Notes: generated by a model from the letters alone, not told the origin. DNA of 64,000 nt from Rallus limicola (GCA_022605955.1 JAKCOZ010000007.1:29853491-29917490), one strand, 5' to 3'; shown: positions 1-14,177, counted from the first letter of the stretch. Made by a program: numbers and translations.

Positions 1-1541
1 AAAGTGGGACAGTCTGAGACCAGGCTAGAAGGAAGGAGAGGAGTGTCTTGACCCCTCTCGGGACTTTGGCCAACATTTCATCCCAGATGAAAGCTTGACA
101 TCAAAGCCTTCTTTCAGGCTTTAAGAAAAGGTATTCTTTCTACATCAGCACTGCCACTGTTTCTGTCTACCGACCAGCTGAAACACTGCAGGGCTGAGGA
201 ACCAACACTCTTGTAAATAACAAGGAAAGTATCTCAAAGCTATTAGCACAACAAATGCACTTTTTGCCTAGAATGGAAAGCAAAGGTGCTCTCACCCATC
301 AGGCAGTTCAAAAGCATAGCTCAGCTTTTTGTGTAGCTGTCTCCTTGGCTGTGCAGAAAACCAGAAGTTAACGGAATTCCTGGGAAGATTACAAATACTC
401 ATCCTCTCTTTCTTTGCTGACAGGCTGCCTCGCATGGTCTGCTGTCCCTGGTTGCTCTGCTCTCCCTAAGAGAAAGCTCGAGTTTGTTCTAGGAAATTAT
501 TGCACATGGATCTGTCACAGCTCCTTCACACAGGATACACAGAGGATTTGCATGCTACCTCTTCCTCCATCCAGGAGCGCTCCTACACCTGGTTTCAAAG
601 TGCCAGCACCCAACTGAAAACCTGGCAGCTACCTCATGCACATTTGAACCAGCAGCAGCTTCTTGGATGACCCAAAGATGACGTCTCACTGCTACCTGTG
701 CTATACCACTGTTCTGGTATAAGGTCTCTCCCATTTAGCAAGGGGAGGAGAAAGGTGATATGGAAGGAGATATTGCAGTCATTTGAGGTCATCCTACTCT
801 GTAGCTTCAGTCCTGAAATCTGACCTTCTGTAGTGTGTCTACCAACAAAACAGAGGCTTAGAGCAACTATCGGGGAGCAATTCATAACCACAAAAACATC
901 ATTTGTGGGTTTCTGGCTCAAAAACCCATTGATGACACCACCTTCTCATTCCCTGCGCTGGGAGTTATGGGTACATGGCACCCAAAAGGTGTGAAATAAC
1001 ACCAGTGACTTCCACCCACAGCAGACTGGCAGCTTGTCCCGCTGTCACTAGCGTTATCCTTGAAGGGAAACATTTGTGAAAATTCCGTGTGTTTTATAGA
1101 GTCTGCATCATTCTTCCAGCACACAACTAGCCACAAGTATCTAATAGCTAATTAGAGCTCACTTGGATACAATACCAAAGTCTTTTGTCTCTTGAGTAAG
1201 CGAAAAGCTGGGTATGAAAAGTCAGTGCTGAAAGGAGCAAAATATGACAAAAGAGGTACCCCCATATATCGAAGAAATTTTCCATGGCAAAAGCAGCTAA
1301 ACATCTCACAGATAAGAGATAAACTGGAATAAACAGCTGTCAGTGTTAAATAAATATCCTGGATAATGTGCAGGACAGAAATAACTACAGCATCGTCAAA
1401 CTCTTTTCTTCACTTTATTTAGCTGGTCTTGCATGTAGCTCCCAACTTTGCACTGCTTCAGTTAGCGGAGCATTTATTTTTGAATCAGCTGCATTTGTTA
1501 AGCCTGTAACAACGAAAGGCATTTCCTGAGAAGCTGCAAGG
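1..1541. other. 5' flank and likely 5' UTR of COLEC10
   Basis: No coding sequence or repeat recognised. A TATA-like TAAATAAATA stretch lies around 1348-1358, about 190 bp upstream of the ATG; it is weak evidence for a promoter. No CpG island is present, which fits a tissue-restricted gene. Confidence 0.35.
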
Positions 1542-1689
1542 ATGAGCAGCAAGAAAGAGCAACAGCTAAGGAAATACGGGACCCTAGTAGTGTTTTTTAT
1601 CTTCCAAGTGCAGATTTTTGGTTTTGATGTTGACAATCGACCTACGACAGATGTCTGCTCAACACACACAATTTTACCTGGACCAAAAG
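1542..1689 (+). CDS. COLEC10: COLEC10 exon 1 (signal peptide, N-terminal segment)
   Basis: This exon encodes residues 1-49 and the first base of Gly50. The ATG has A at -3 and A at +4, a favourable context. The start MSSKKEQQLRKYG leads into the hydrophobic run TLVVFFIFQVQIFGF, which reads as a signal peptide. The mature N-terminus follows (FDVDNRPTTDVC), with Cys39 the likely interchain disulfide residue, and the first collagen triplet GPK begins at residue 47. The donor is aaag|gtgagg at 1690, phase 1. Upstream 5' UTR exons cannot be excluded. Confidence 0.93.
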
Positions 1690-4600
1690 GTGAGGAATAT
1701 CAGGTTCCTAATGCTGAGACCAGTACCTATAAAGGCTAATATTTAAAAATAAAGATGTGGACGGCTTGTGGCATGGGCTGGGGATGAAAGATGTGACTTA
1801 TTGTGGACTGTACAAACATCTGTGGAACTGTGATGGGGGGGAAGTGATGCAGCAAGGAGATTTGAATTTGCTTTTGTTTAGTTTCAGGAACGATGTCACA
1901 TAGCCTCGTGTAAGTTAGAGTTGTCCTTCTGCATCTTTCTTCAGCCACGTAGATTTTCTCTTGCTTCTTATTTGTATTCGTCATGCAACCAGTACAGGTC
2001 GTAGCCACAAATGAGTGGGGACTTCTAAAAGTAAGCACCTATCGTGAACTGTTACTGGTTCACTTTGCACCTATGGTCATGGAGAGATAGGCAATATTTA
2101 AAAGGACTGAACTGTCACTATTTCCAAACACAGCTCTGCCGCACTCACCAGACCTGATCCAGCACTCCTGATGAGTTCAGCAGGACCTTCGTTACAGATT
2201 TCAGCAAAAGCTAAATCAGCTCTGGCATGTGCAGTTCTTTTATCTTCAAAACACTTTGCAAATATCTGAACCTAAATTTTCTGCATTAACTTACTTTTTC
2301 TGTAGCACAACTAACATCAGTGGAATCGCCTGGAGGATAACACAGCCAAAAATTAGGTTCATCATGTACAAATCTATCTTGTGGTGACAGATCTAAAATA
2401 TATATTCTACACCATGGTTATTGCAGTTCAAACTATTGCTTTCTTTTTAGTAATTCATTGTATTTTTCTATAGGCTACAGGCTGGGAGAAAAAAAAAAAA
2501 GCAACTGATTTAAATTTTAAGCAGAAAAAAAGATGATCAAGTCAAAAGCACTGCTAGAGACTCATTTGTTTTTGTGATGGATTATTCAAATGCGTGCTGC
2601 TTAAAGGACTGGTTTTAATCAGCAAGTTAATTTCTTTATGATTACAATCTGAGCTAAACTTTTGCTGCCACAGCATAAATGGAGAGAGATGTAATGATCC
2701 CTGAGGGAGCCAGCGGGAGTTTGTTTAGTTAGTATCTGAATAACGGCAGGCTGGAGCGCAAAGTTTGATGGAATTGTGTTTAACAAGTCACAAGGCTAAT
2801 GAGGTGGTCTGGTGACGACACAGGAGTAGCTGGGACTCCAGCTGGTTTCTGTGGTCTAGTCTGTATGGGGAGCATTTATAGGTTAGATACTATGATTCCT
2901 TGTAAGCTAGATACTGAGAAAGTCAGGATTTAGTTGTTACCAGTCCTACTGGCTCCTGGCTGACACCAAGACATGAGAGGAGCCAAACAGTGTTTGACAC
3001 AGCCCGCACTACTGCTATAAATTACTGTGCCCAAGATCCCTGATTGGTAAAAGAAACATCAAATAAATCACCTCCAAATTACTGGCTCACATCCATTGCA
3101 GGTCATCGAATACATTTTGCAGTCTATGTGATATGATCCTATAGACTAATTTGAATTCCTACCAGACCTGAGCTCATCCAGGATGGTTACAAGCAGCTTT
3201 CAATGGCATTGGTTGTTTTGACTGTCAGTCAGCTGGACAATTAAAGACTGAGCAGGCTGGGTGTGTGAACTACCCTGTTACTCTTCAGGCATCCCTTGTA
3301 GTCAGGGATGAAGCATGCTGACCTAATATGGCAGAAGACAGTCTGTCCAGCTGCCAGTTTTCCTCTATCCATCTTACATTTATGGACTCAGAGCACACGA
3401 TGCCCAGCATATGACCACACCACAGGCACGAGCAGCATTCTTCTGCTCAAACTCTAACCCTGATGATGGACAAGCCTCTGACTTCTGTTGCTGTAAGTCC
3501 TATTTTCTGTGCTACATCTATTCTGCCACTTTGTCCACCATTCTCCTGAAAATGGGTTTTGACCCACACTGCCCAAGTTTCACCCCTCACCTCCACCTGC
3601 TCAGTGCCTTTGGCTATGGTAGAACACAGTGGTGCTCCCACAAGACAGAGGTGCTGAGCTGACACGGTGCGTTGGCCAGCTTTTTCTACCACAGCAGGCC
3701 AGATTCCTGTTGTGGCAACTTCCTCCTGCCACAGGGACATGGGAATGTCTAATGGGCCAAAGCACCTAGAAGTGCAAGAAATTAAAAGGTATTCAGTAGC
3801 TGCAAGACTCCCTACACTGTCCACCTCACCCAGCCTAGTGCAAGGCACAAATTGTCTGTAGGCTATATCCAGTCTGTGGGGTACAAGTGGGATGGTGCTA
3901 CACAGCAACAATACTGTTGTAGCCATGACACAGTAAAATGGAGAAGATAAAGCTGAGGGTGAAGTGGGGTTGCCTGGAGAGGTTCAGAACATATAACTCG
4001 TTGTGTCTTGCACCATTGGAGGTTGCATTACTTCATCATCCAGGCACTCACAGTTGCTCCAGGAGCAAGCACCGGACCTCTCTGCATGCTCACCCTGAAA
4101 ATCACCTGCTCAGAAAGGGTCACGGATGTTGTGAAAACTGGCTGCTTCTTGCACAAGCCACGTGTAACTCTTCCAAGTTAATTTGTGCAAGTCAAAGTCT
4201 TCCCCTTCAAAAACACACTCTTTGTTATGCTCATACTTGACATGTCACAAAAGAAGTATGATATGAGTGATGGGATGAAAAGAAAGGGTAATTCCAGGCT
4301 GGTTATCAGGAAAGCCTTCAAACCGGTTTTGACAGTCCCCAAAAAAAAACACGAGGCAAAACCAAAGGCCTCTGTGTACAACACAAAGGGCTAGAAAATA
4401 CTCTGGAAGGATGCAGTCTTCCAGGAACAGAAGAAATGCAGCAATGTCCTGTAAGCCTTTCAGAGTCCCTGCCGCAGTGATAGAAGTCGGTCTGAATTAC
4501 ACTGCTCAGTGTGAGGAACCATCAGTTTAGCTCTGACCTCTGGTGGCTCTGCCTGACGCAAGCCAGACCCCTACCTTGCCATCACCGATGCAAGCGAGAC

Positions 4601-4888
4601 TTGGAAGAGTGTTTGGAAAAAGATAAGCAAAGAAATTTTCTAAATATGCACCCCAGAAAAAGGGAAAAAATTAATGAGAGGGGAGCAAAAGCTAGCAGTC
4701 TTCTCCCGGTTCCCTTTTCTAAGCAATGCTTGGTTCTCTTCTCAAAAAGAGGGGAGTCTTTCTAATGAGCACAGTCCTTGTGCCATGGCTGTCTTGTTCT
4801 GCCTTCTTGAGAAAGCTCTCGAAGCACACAGTGAACTGATTATATAGCAGTTAAAAATAGAAATATGAGAGATTTTCTAGGACCCTTA

Positions 4889-5362
4889 TGAAATCTTATG
4901 AACATTAGGATTTGGAAGGGACCTCAAAAGATTATCTAGTCCAACCCCCTGCTAAAGCAGCATTATCTAGACTAAATCCCACAGGAACATGTCCAGGCAG
5001 GTTTTGAATGTCTCTAGAGAAGGAGACTCCACAACCTCTCCGGGCAGCCTGTCCCAGTGCTCTATCACCCAAACAGTGAAAAAGTTCCTCCTTATATTCA
5101 CATGGAACTTCCTATGTTCCAGCTTGCACCCATTGCCCCTTGTCCTAACTCTGGCCATCACTGAGAAGAGCCTGGCTCCATCCTCCTGACTCTTGCCCTT
5201 TACATATTTATAACCATTACTAAGGTCACCCCTCATTCTCCTCTTCTCCAAGCTAAAGAGCCCCAGCTCTCTCAGCCTGTCCTCATAAAGAGGGTGTTCC
5301 ACTCCCTTCATCATCTTGGTGGCCCTTCACTGGACTCTTTCAAGGAGTTCTATGTCCTTCAT
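4889..5362 (-). mobile_element. CR1 LINE 3' fragment
   Basis: Read on the minus strand this encodes the degraded C-terminal end of CR1 ORF2 ([21 protein letters not shown], then [13 protein letters not shown] and [18 protein letters not shown]) followed by the CR1 3' UTR, with the typical TTGGAAGGGACCTCAAAAG and AGTCCAACCCCCTGC blocks at its low-coordinate end. It is 5'-truncated, as most CR1 copies are. It lies in COLEC10 intron 1. Confidence 0.93.
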
Positions 5363-8300
5363 AATAAAATACCCTGGGAAACAGTAAAAAAAAGGAAAAA
5401 AAAATCTTTGCTTTGAACCAAACCAGATTTCCAGTATTTGTAACTGGTGATTCCTGGTGTCTGACCTGATGTGTAAAGGAACAGTTTTGTTGCTGGACTG
5501 CTTTGGCACCAGACCTCTGAAAACTGGCATCAGGTAGCGCTCACCTACAGCTGAGACGCTGGTGCAACAAAGGCCAAGTTCTGTACTCCATGGTCTTCTT
5601 GGGTGCAAAGAGAACCAGGTCAAGCATATACAAAACAAGGAATTTCCCAGGCTACCCAATGCTTGGTCTAGCAACCTTAGTCCTAGCCCTTGCTTACTTT
5701 CCAGCCTCCCAAGCTGTTGCTGCTGCTGAGGGAGGAACTGGGAGGCAGCTAACGCAGCAGGAGCAAAAGCAGCACTTGATGGCCCATGCCCTAGCTGTGG
5801 CAAAAACACCAGGTTCTGCTCCCCTGGGCTCTGCCTTCAACCAGTGTCCCAGCCCTGTCCTTTCTTCTAGCCTGTTTTTGCCTGGAGACTCCAAGCACCG
5901 TTTTGTCTATCCTGCGAAGGAAGTTTCAAGTGGGCTGTTGACACAGATGAGATGGTATCTGAGCTGGTAAATCAACCGATAACAACATGAGGGCAGAAAT
6001 AAGCTGAGGGACCAAAACTTTGACTCCTAAACTTCCATTAAAAGCATGAGCAGGGAGGTGGAAGACAACTGGGGTGGGGACTGGCTCTGCAGAATCTGAT
6101 TTTATTTGGATTCCTAGGAGCTCAGTGCTTCAGAAGACTGGCTCTAGATCTTGCTATGTGTACCAGGTCCCAGCCAATTTCTTTTGAAATCCAGACACAG
6201 GAACTTCAAAGGTCTTGAATCAGATCCAGGTTGAGAAACTGGGATGACATGAAATCTGAAGAATACTGGGAGTTTCCCATAGCAATTAGGATGTAAACCA
6301 TTTCCTTATTATTATTCCTGACAAATGACGCTTATAAACTCTGTGACATTGGCTGGCACCTCAAAATAGCCTTTGCTGTGGTCTCCAGTATAGCTGTCCA
6401 TCTCTCAGCTTTCATTACGCAATTCCACTCCTGGAAAATCTCAACCTCTCTCGGAAACCAGATGCACTGTTATCCACATTTCCTTACAAAAATATAAAAT
6501 GCCTTACCACATCCTATAGGTTGCTTGAACCTATAACTAAACTCCCCTCTTAGCGCCCCACAACTGATCTGAAGAGTCCTTGAATTTCAATGCATAATTC
6601 TATTTTTTCGTGTTTTTCAGACTCCCTCATTTTAGCACGTGTTCAGTTCCTGAAGTTTATCAGCCAGAGCTCCAAAGCATGTACATGGGGATTTAAATAA
6701 TGTACATTCAATAGGTGTTGGCTCCATATCTCTTACCAATGTTGGTCTGATTCCTCACTGAGGCCACTGTAATCCATGGGTCTCTGAGGTCACGTCAGAA
6801 TGGCAGGGGAATAGTCTGGGGAAATTAAACTGGGCAGACCAAGTGAAAAGAGAATCAGGAATAATTTAACTTATTTCTGTGTTATTAAAGAAATAATAAA
6901 TGTGCCAGCCATGCACAGACGTCCACACCTTCAGTAATACAAGTCAGCTGAGCTTCGCTTAGTCCGCAGAAGGCTTGGGTCTGGCTCATGCAATGCAGTG
7001 AGAGAGGAGGGTATTTCCACTGAAGGTCAGGGATGTTTGCAAGTGGAGAGCAGAAAAGCGAACAGAGAATCCAGTTTACACTTGAAGACTCTTCCTATTT
7101 TACCAGGGCAGGGGCCCCGATGTGTAATTTGGAGCTAGGTGAAAAAATACAAGTCCAAGAACTTGTGAGCAAAATGTTTTGTTTCGGATGGTGGAGTTTT
7201 TGGGAGCCCAGCATGTTCCTACAGAACACCTGGGAGAGCAGCTACACCTGACTCCTGAAAAGGGACACCCGGTATCTCCCTCCCCCTCCACCTTCAGCTT
7301 GTGCTGGCTTGGCTGTTTATTCATCAAACTTTTCACCGAGCTGATTCAGCCAACTCACTAAGAATGGGTATTATTTGCCTTCCTGATAGTACCCTCTTCA
7401 GTGAGTTGAATTCCTTCAATGCTGGGTCAGAAGAATGCTCAGCATCAGGCAGAGGGGAGGGGGGCGTAGGCCAGTGCTGGGGGCTGAGGGGAGAAGGAAG
7501 TGCGGGGAAGAGGACGTTGTATCAGACAGGCATTCTTTGATGTCAAGAAATCCCGTCCTCACCAGCCATATATAGCTTGAAAGCATGTCCCACTGCTACG
7601 GGAAATGCTAAGGATCTAAAAGACACTGAAAGTGAAATTAGAGGGGACCTTGAGGCTTTCCATTGACGTATCTGTGACGTGCTCACGCACTGGAAAGACA
7701 AACTGGGCTTTCTTTGCTTATTTCTCGGAGTCTGTGACTCCCTCTGCTGACAAAACCTGTCAATAGACGTGCATGAGCAAGTGCTGCAAAGGTTCACAGC
7801 GTGGACAGTCAGTCACCCAGTGTCCGTAGGCTGCAGGCTGAAGATGCTGAGACCTAATCCTGTGGCTACCTGCAAAGTTCTTCCAGGAGGCCAGGGATCT
7901 CGAAGCTGCAGAATTACATGCATCTCCTTTCCCCTTTAGTTTAACACTCTGGACATGCAGAAATCCCCTGTACTCTTCACACTCTGCCTGCGGTGGTGGG
8001 GAGGGTCCATATGCCACCTCAGGTGGGACTAAAGCATGAAACATGGAGCTCAGCAGAGCTCTGTGTGCATGATCCCAGAGTGAAACTGCGTAAGATTCCA
8101 TACACACCCTTTGTGGTGGGACATCACTAATGCCTAGAAACACTAGACGTATCCAAGGCAAGCAGTGTGAAGCAGCCCTGGCCATACTAACCAAGGTTAA
8201 CAGTCCTCACCCTCAGCAAATCAGTCATACCCCCTGGCATTTCAAGGGCTTTCTGGCTGGTAGTAGACTTTTTTCGATTCAGAGTATCTGATGTAGGAGG

Positions 8301-8806
8301 ACAACTGTGCTGTAATGCAGAAAAAGCTGTGTTTCTTCCATTCAAAAGGGTGGATATGCCCTGGAGTGTGGAGGAAGGTCTATGGGCCTTTGGTGGGTAG
8401 TAATCCCATGGTGCTGGTGGTAAAGGACAGAGTACAGGGAGCTAAACTTGGGACAGTCCCACCCATGCTGCCATGTTGGGAAGGGTCACACAGTCAAGGG
8501 ACTTTGCCCTTCTTTTGTTTCAGAGGAAACAATTTAATTGACTCACTGCCAAATAGAGTCTTAGAGAGTAGTAACATTGCTGCAATATTTTTGGTCAGGA
8601 GACAGGAACTGGAGCTGACCTGAGGCCACAACTTACCAGCACACCTGGTGAAGTATCTCAGTAAAACCCTGCATTGAGCCAGGGAGTCCCTTGGCAGAGT
8701 TCTGAGTGAGAAGGCTGGATGGTGTGTGGTCCTGGGGAGACACGTGCATAAGCCCAGCTAGGAGTCTCCTCTTGGCTTTATCCTTTAGGCATCCTACAGA
8801 CATCAG

Positions 8807-9535
8807 AGAATTATAGAATTATAGTATCCCAGGATAGTTTGGGTTGGAAGAGACCTCAAAGATCACTTATTTCCAACACCTGCCATGGGCAGGGACATCC
8901 TCCACTAGCCCAGGTCACCCAAAGCCCCATCCAACCTGGCCTTGAACCCTGCCAGGGAGGGGGCAGCCACAGCTTCTCTGTGCACCCTGTGCCAGGACCT
9001 CACCTCCCTTGCAGTAAAGAATTCCTTCTTAATATATAATTTAAATTCATGCTCCTTCAGTTTAAACCCATTACCCCTTGTCCTGTCACTGCATGCTTTT
9101 GTAAACAGTTCCACTCCAGCTTTTCTGTAACCCCTTCAGGTACCGGAAGGCCACTATAAGTTCTCCCCAGAGCCTTTTCTTCTCCACGCTGAACAAGCTC
9201 GTTTCTCTCAGCCTGTCTTCACAGCAGAGGTGCTCCAATCCTCTGATCATATTTGTGGCGTACTCTGGATCTGCTTCAACACATCCATGTCTTTCTTGTA
9301 CTGAGGACCCCAGAACTCCAGGTGGAGGTCTCACCAGAGCAGAGTAGAGGGGCAGAATCACCTCCCTTGACCTGCTGGTCACACTGGTTTCGATTCAGCC
9401 CAGGATGTGGTTGGCTTTCTGAGATGCAAGTGCTGCTGGCTCACATTGAGCTTTTCACCAAGCAACAACCCCATGCCCTTCTCCTCAGGTTTTCTCTTAA
9501 ATCATTAAGGTATCTTCTCACCCTGATGCAGGGCT
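8807..9535 (-). mobile_element. CR1 LINE 3' fragment
   Basis: A minus-oriented CR1, about 730 bp. The 3' tail repeat (agaattatag x2) is at about 8811-8832, followed by the TTGGAAGAGACCTCAAAGATC and CCCATCCAACCTGGCC blocks. Minus-strand translation gives degraded ORF2 end sequence. The far end diverges from about 9460. It lies in COLEC10 intron 1. Confidence 0.92.
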
Positions 9536-11267
9536 TCCTCTGCAGATAAGTGTGGGCTCTGTAATCCCCAGGGATTACATCCTGATTCTCCAAGAACCAG
9601 GGTCAATCCTTGATGGTAAGACTTAGGAAGTCACTAAATATATGTGAACAATTTAACCTGAAAACTTCATTCATTCATGAATACAAACATGAAAATTTGT
9701 CACCAAAAGATTCAGCAGGGAAATATGTCATTTGAAGTCATTTGAAGGTCAGTAAATTCTAAATAAGTTATTAGCAAATGTGACCTCTCAATATTGTCTC
9801 ATTCAGTGAAACTTCTAAAAAGACCAGACCCCAACATCTGCCTATGAATCCTGCTGATTATTAAGACCTTCAGCATTTTCCTAAGCTTGTTTATGAGAGA
9901 AGAAAGGACTGGGCTTCCCTCTCAATTATAATTAAAATTCTCTTATGCTAAAAAAGTAATTTACTGTTTACGGCTTCTGCTTTCCTCCTGTTTTGCACTG
10001 TCCTAAACTGGAAGAGTCAACTAATTTATTGTTCCATGTGTTCAATAGTCTGGTATCTTAAATCTGTGGCAGAGAAGTAGTGAATCAGTTTGAGGGAATA
10101 CTAACAAGGCTGAGAAACGGACTGGCTTCAGCTACCGGCTCCAGGTGCTTCAAATGCCAGTGCGGTGCAGTATCTAACATCCTTGCAACTAGTGTTAAGG
10201 TGACAATCTGCTGATTAGGTTACAACTTAACACAACACTGCCCCAACTGTAAGGTAGCACAGGAGAGAGGTTAACCTTTAGGTGTAAACCACAAGTGTAT
10301 GAGGCCAGAGACCAGGGTTGGGTTTTTCTGTAAGAAGACTTGTGGAACAAAGCACAGCAGGACAAACCTCAACCCCCCCATCCAGAACCCTGCCAGGATG
10401 GACATTCAGTTTTCTGTCAGGTTACAAAAGAGCAGCTAATACCGTGGGACGGCCTGCCCACACGAAGCCCCAGAGGAATGTGCTTATTAGAATTTGGAGA
10501 CAAAGCCAACTCAACCCCTGCCCAAAACCAAGCCAACCAATCTCTCTCACACACACGCACCCCCCACCTGGTTGCACATCGCAGTGGCACCACGAGGGGG
10601 GAGCATAACCCAAGAGTTCCCGTTCCTTGCCAAAAACTGAGGTGCCTGCACCCAGCTGAACCAGGACACACTGCAAGCACTGGCCTTAATCCGGCTGGAA
10701 ATCAAGAATGAGGTGGTACCGCTAATTAACGCTGATTGCTTCTACTCTTGCTTTGTAATGGCTATTCTCAGGTGCAATATAAGGAGGAAAGCAAGATTTC
10801 CCTCCTTTACATATAGGTAAATTGCTATTTACTATTGTTCCCATTTTCTGAGGTTGGGAAATTAAGGCACAGAGTGGTAGGCTGCTTTACAAGATGAAAC
10901 AAGTGACAGATCTTCCCTCTCCCTTAGGCTTTTAGACAGCTTGGACAAAAATGGAACCACATGATATGTTGAGACACTCCCCAATCTCTCAAAATCTCCA
11001 GAACAAACTTTCCCACACTTTTTAGCCCATTCATCTCAATGTGATAGCCCATACAGGGCTACCCAGCTTCACCTCCAGCAGCTCCGTGAGTGAGAAGCAG
11101 CTTGTTCCAAAGTCTTTCAGGAAAAGCTACTGCAGCTGTCAGTGGCTCGAAATGTGGAAACAGATTGGAAGAAAACATCTTTGGAAAGTAGTAACAGCTT
11201 CTCCAGTTGTATATTGACCTTCTTTCCTGAGCTCTACTTCTAAGATTAACTGTCTATGTTTCTAACA

Positions 11268-11350
11268 CCTCCCCCCCCCAAAAAAAAACAAACCCCAAAC
11301 ACCCAAACATATACAAAAAAAGCAAAACAAACCCCAAAAAACAACCCACC
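11268..11350. repeat. A/C-rich low-complexity tract
   Basis: A C run followed by A-rich and ACC-rich sequence, about 80 bp, in COLEC10 intron 1. Confidence 0.85.
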
Positions 11351-14105
11351 CAAAGCCCACTTTCTTGCAAGAGGTCTTCCTTCTGCATCAAACAGCAGTC
11401 TCTCTGGAGTCTTTAACCCAACCGAGCTGCCTGCAAGCCACAGAGAATGTAACTAGCTGGCCTGAGAGAAATTATGAGGACTGCTAGGGGGACAAGCCCT
11501 AGCTTGGAAGGTCAGCAGGAATCTGGTTTGCTCTCCTGCATGACATAGGCCAAAGAAACTCTCTCAACAGCCTCTACACCAAACCAGAATTACAGCGTAT
11601 CTTAAAGAAAGGAATTCATTGCATGGGGAAAGGCTGGACATGAAACATCTCCCATGCCTCCCTCCCCTGCTGAAAAGTGTGGTCCATTTAATAAATACCC
11701 TGTAATGCATCTCTAGACAGGATTCACCTAGCCTTTCCAGCCTTTGAATCACAGCCTTCTTTTCTGTTATCACACATTTTTCTCTCAGTAGGAGTTTGCA
11801 CACTGGGATGGGATCAGCTCTTAACCTTCTCCTGGAATTTCATTTCACAAGCCCTTGTCAGCCTCTGGTAATCTTTCCTGAATTTCTGAACTACCAAGAA
11901 ATTACTTCTACAGTTTTCTCAGGGGTTTCATGGATGAGTTTGGAAAGGATGATTTCTTGGTTTCTCAGCTGTAAATGTTGTTAGGACTGAAGTCAACAGC
12001 AAAATTAAACTGTACCTCCTCTGGTTCTGCTGTTTGATGATCTTTAGACAAGAACCCAGTACAAAGCAGCATCCTTCCATCAGCCACAGGCTCAGGCCCA
12101 CAGCTTCATCTGGATGTTTAAGGAGCTTGGCTATTGGAAATATATACTGATTTTCCCTGTATTTTTTAAGAACCAGTGAAAATAGAGATGTTTATAATTT
12201 GTATTGCTCGCTGCCTCTTCTCTTTCTACTCTGTCCTCTAGCAGCTGGTGTTAAAAACAGCACCCGAGTGACCCAGCACACACACAACATTGTTTCCTCT
12301 TTGTCCCTCCCTTCAGCTTCTCTTCTTCCCCAGCTTGGACTGCTGACCACCACCTCAAAGGCCATCCTGACCAATGGGGTAGGTCTGTCCTCCACAAGAG
12401 AGTCCCAACGCAGGAGTTGTTTTTTTTTTTTAGCGTGCAGGGATGGACTCAGCCCAGTCCCCATAGCTGACATGGAAAGGAGCCAAACAGCTGGTACTAC
12501 ATTTTATATGCTGTAGTTAATGTGCACTGCTTCTCATCTCTCACCACCCCACAGAACAGACCATGATATGCTACCTATGAAGAAAGATCCAATGAAATAA
12601 TCGGTCTGGAACCTACTTTCTCTCTTAGCACATAATTAAATCATTGATTGATCTCTTTGCCACAGGGACTGACTTGTGCAGGGAAGAATCAGGCTGTTCA
12701 CGAGTGGTCTGGCTGCAGTGCTTGGCTCAGGCAAGCCCTTGAAACCACTGCTCGTGGGAGGCTAAAGTGGCTGCCGGGGTTGTAGTCACCCTCAGCACAC
12801 CCAGTGCCCTGAACATCTTCTGCCAGGGCTGGAGACACCATCCCCAGTGAGACAGGTAGTTGGTCTTGTCACCTAACGCTGTTCTGTCCCCAGTTCTCTT
12901 TTGCTGAGATCCAGGCAGACTTCCCTCCCTCAGGTAGGTATTGCAAGTGCTGGCTGCAGCCCCTCATCCCCTTCTGGGCTGCAGGCACAGACACAAGTGG
13001 TTGCCACTCACACTGGAGACCCTGGCTTGACTAAGGGACTGTGGCTCTGCTTCCCACCGCATGGCAAGGCCTAGTGACCACAAGGGTAGGGGACAGGGAC
13101 AGAGGCTTTGGAGGGCTGCCTGTAGCCACTACTGGTCTATTGGTGCAGGGGAGTGCAGGGGTTGTCCCCCCTCAGCATTTCTCTAAAAATAAAAGGAAAG
13201 ATATCTTGGGATTTGGCTTGAAACTCAGAAGTGGTAGACAAGAAAATTTACTCCAGTTGTGCCTCCAATTTCCTGCCTAATGTAAAGCAAAATGCCGTGC
13301 TACCTAAGGAAAGACATCACGTTTCTTTCCTATTAATTGCTGTCTTGCTCCTTTGGACTGTAAGCTGCTCAGTGGGAGACCGTCGCTGACAACAGTGAGA
13401 GCACTTACACAGTAGGTACTGTATAGGAACCTGCATAATAGGGTCTTGATCTCATTTGGAGAAATCTCTGCACCACTGCAATAAATGCAGTGATTTTGCC
13501 TCTTGCAGATACTCCGTGTATGACATTTTCAAAATAAAACATAGGAGTAATTGCAAAACACATTTGTTACATAAGCACACAAACGTTGCCTGTCAAAGAC
13601 TGAAGGCAAGGCTTCCGCCACGCTGAGAGCTCAGGTCTATGTTAAGATCTATTTCAACATGTTACATTCCTCCCATTGCAAAAGCATCTGCATACCTTGA
13701 ACACAGAGTCATTACAAACAGAGTCACTGGGAACAATTAATAAATTCCTATTGCCTCTGTGGGCAGCTCTTCTGTGTGTGTGCAGGTTTCCCAGCAGAGA
13801 GATACTGGCTTCTTTATCAGTTTTCTGGCTAACAGGGCTTATGGGGCAGGACTAGGAATTGGTGGTGTATAATTCTCATCAATAACCTGTCCAAAAAAGG
13901 AATGGTTTTTAGCTTTTCCTAGTGATGGTCAGATTCATCAGCTCTTCTGAAGAAATTTATCCCATGGCTACTGTGCCTTTAATGTAAAAAAAAGACAAAT
14001 CCTTAGGAAAAAAAATTGTGAACTTTACTTTCTGAGAAGGTATAGCTGCACTTACTGCAGTGAGAGAAATGTGTCATGATGTTGTATTTTCTGTTTTTTT
14101 GCAAG

Positions 14106-14177
14106 GGGATGAAGGTGAAAAAGGAGATAGAGGAGAAGTGGGCAAACAAGGAAAGGTTGGACCAAAAGGACTAAAAG
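14106..14177 (+). CDS. COLEC10: COLEC10 exon 2 (collagen-like)
   Basis: A 72-nt exon between a gcaag acceptor, preceded by a T-rich tract, and a gtattt donor, phase 1 at both ends. It encodes eight Gly-X-Y triplets beginning GDEGEKGDRGEVG and ending GPKGLK (residues 50-73). The triplets are rich in charged residues with little proline in Y, as in other soluble collectins. The 72-nt length, a multiple of 9, is typical of collagen exons. Confidence 0.93.

Larger units (their letters stand above)
1690..14105 (+). other. COLEC10: COLEC10 intron 1
   Basis: A 12.4-kb intron with consensus ends. It contains two minus-oriented CR1 copies (about 4889-5362 and 8807-9535) and an A/C-rich tract (11268-11350). 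No further exon is recognised. The remainder is unique non-coding sequence. Confidence 0.85.

Noticed and set aside
3447..3926. Minus-strand 159-codon frame in COLEC10 intron 1
   Set aside because: No family resemblance, no splice or initiation support; treated as chance.
5327..5970. Overlapping open frames of 126-160 codons on both strands in COLEC10 intron 1
   Set aside because: No recognisable domain, low-complexity Gln/Ala sequence, partly overlapping a CR1; chance frames.
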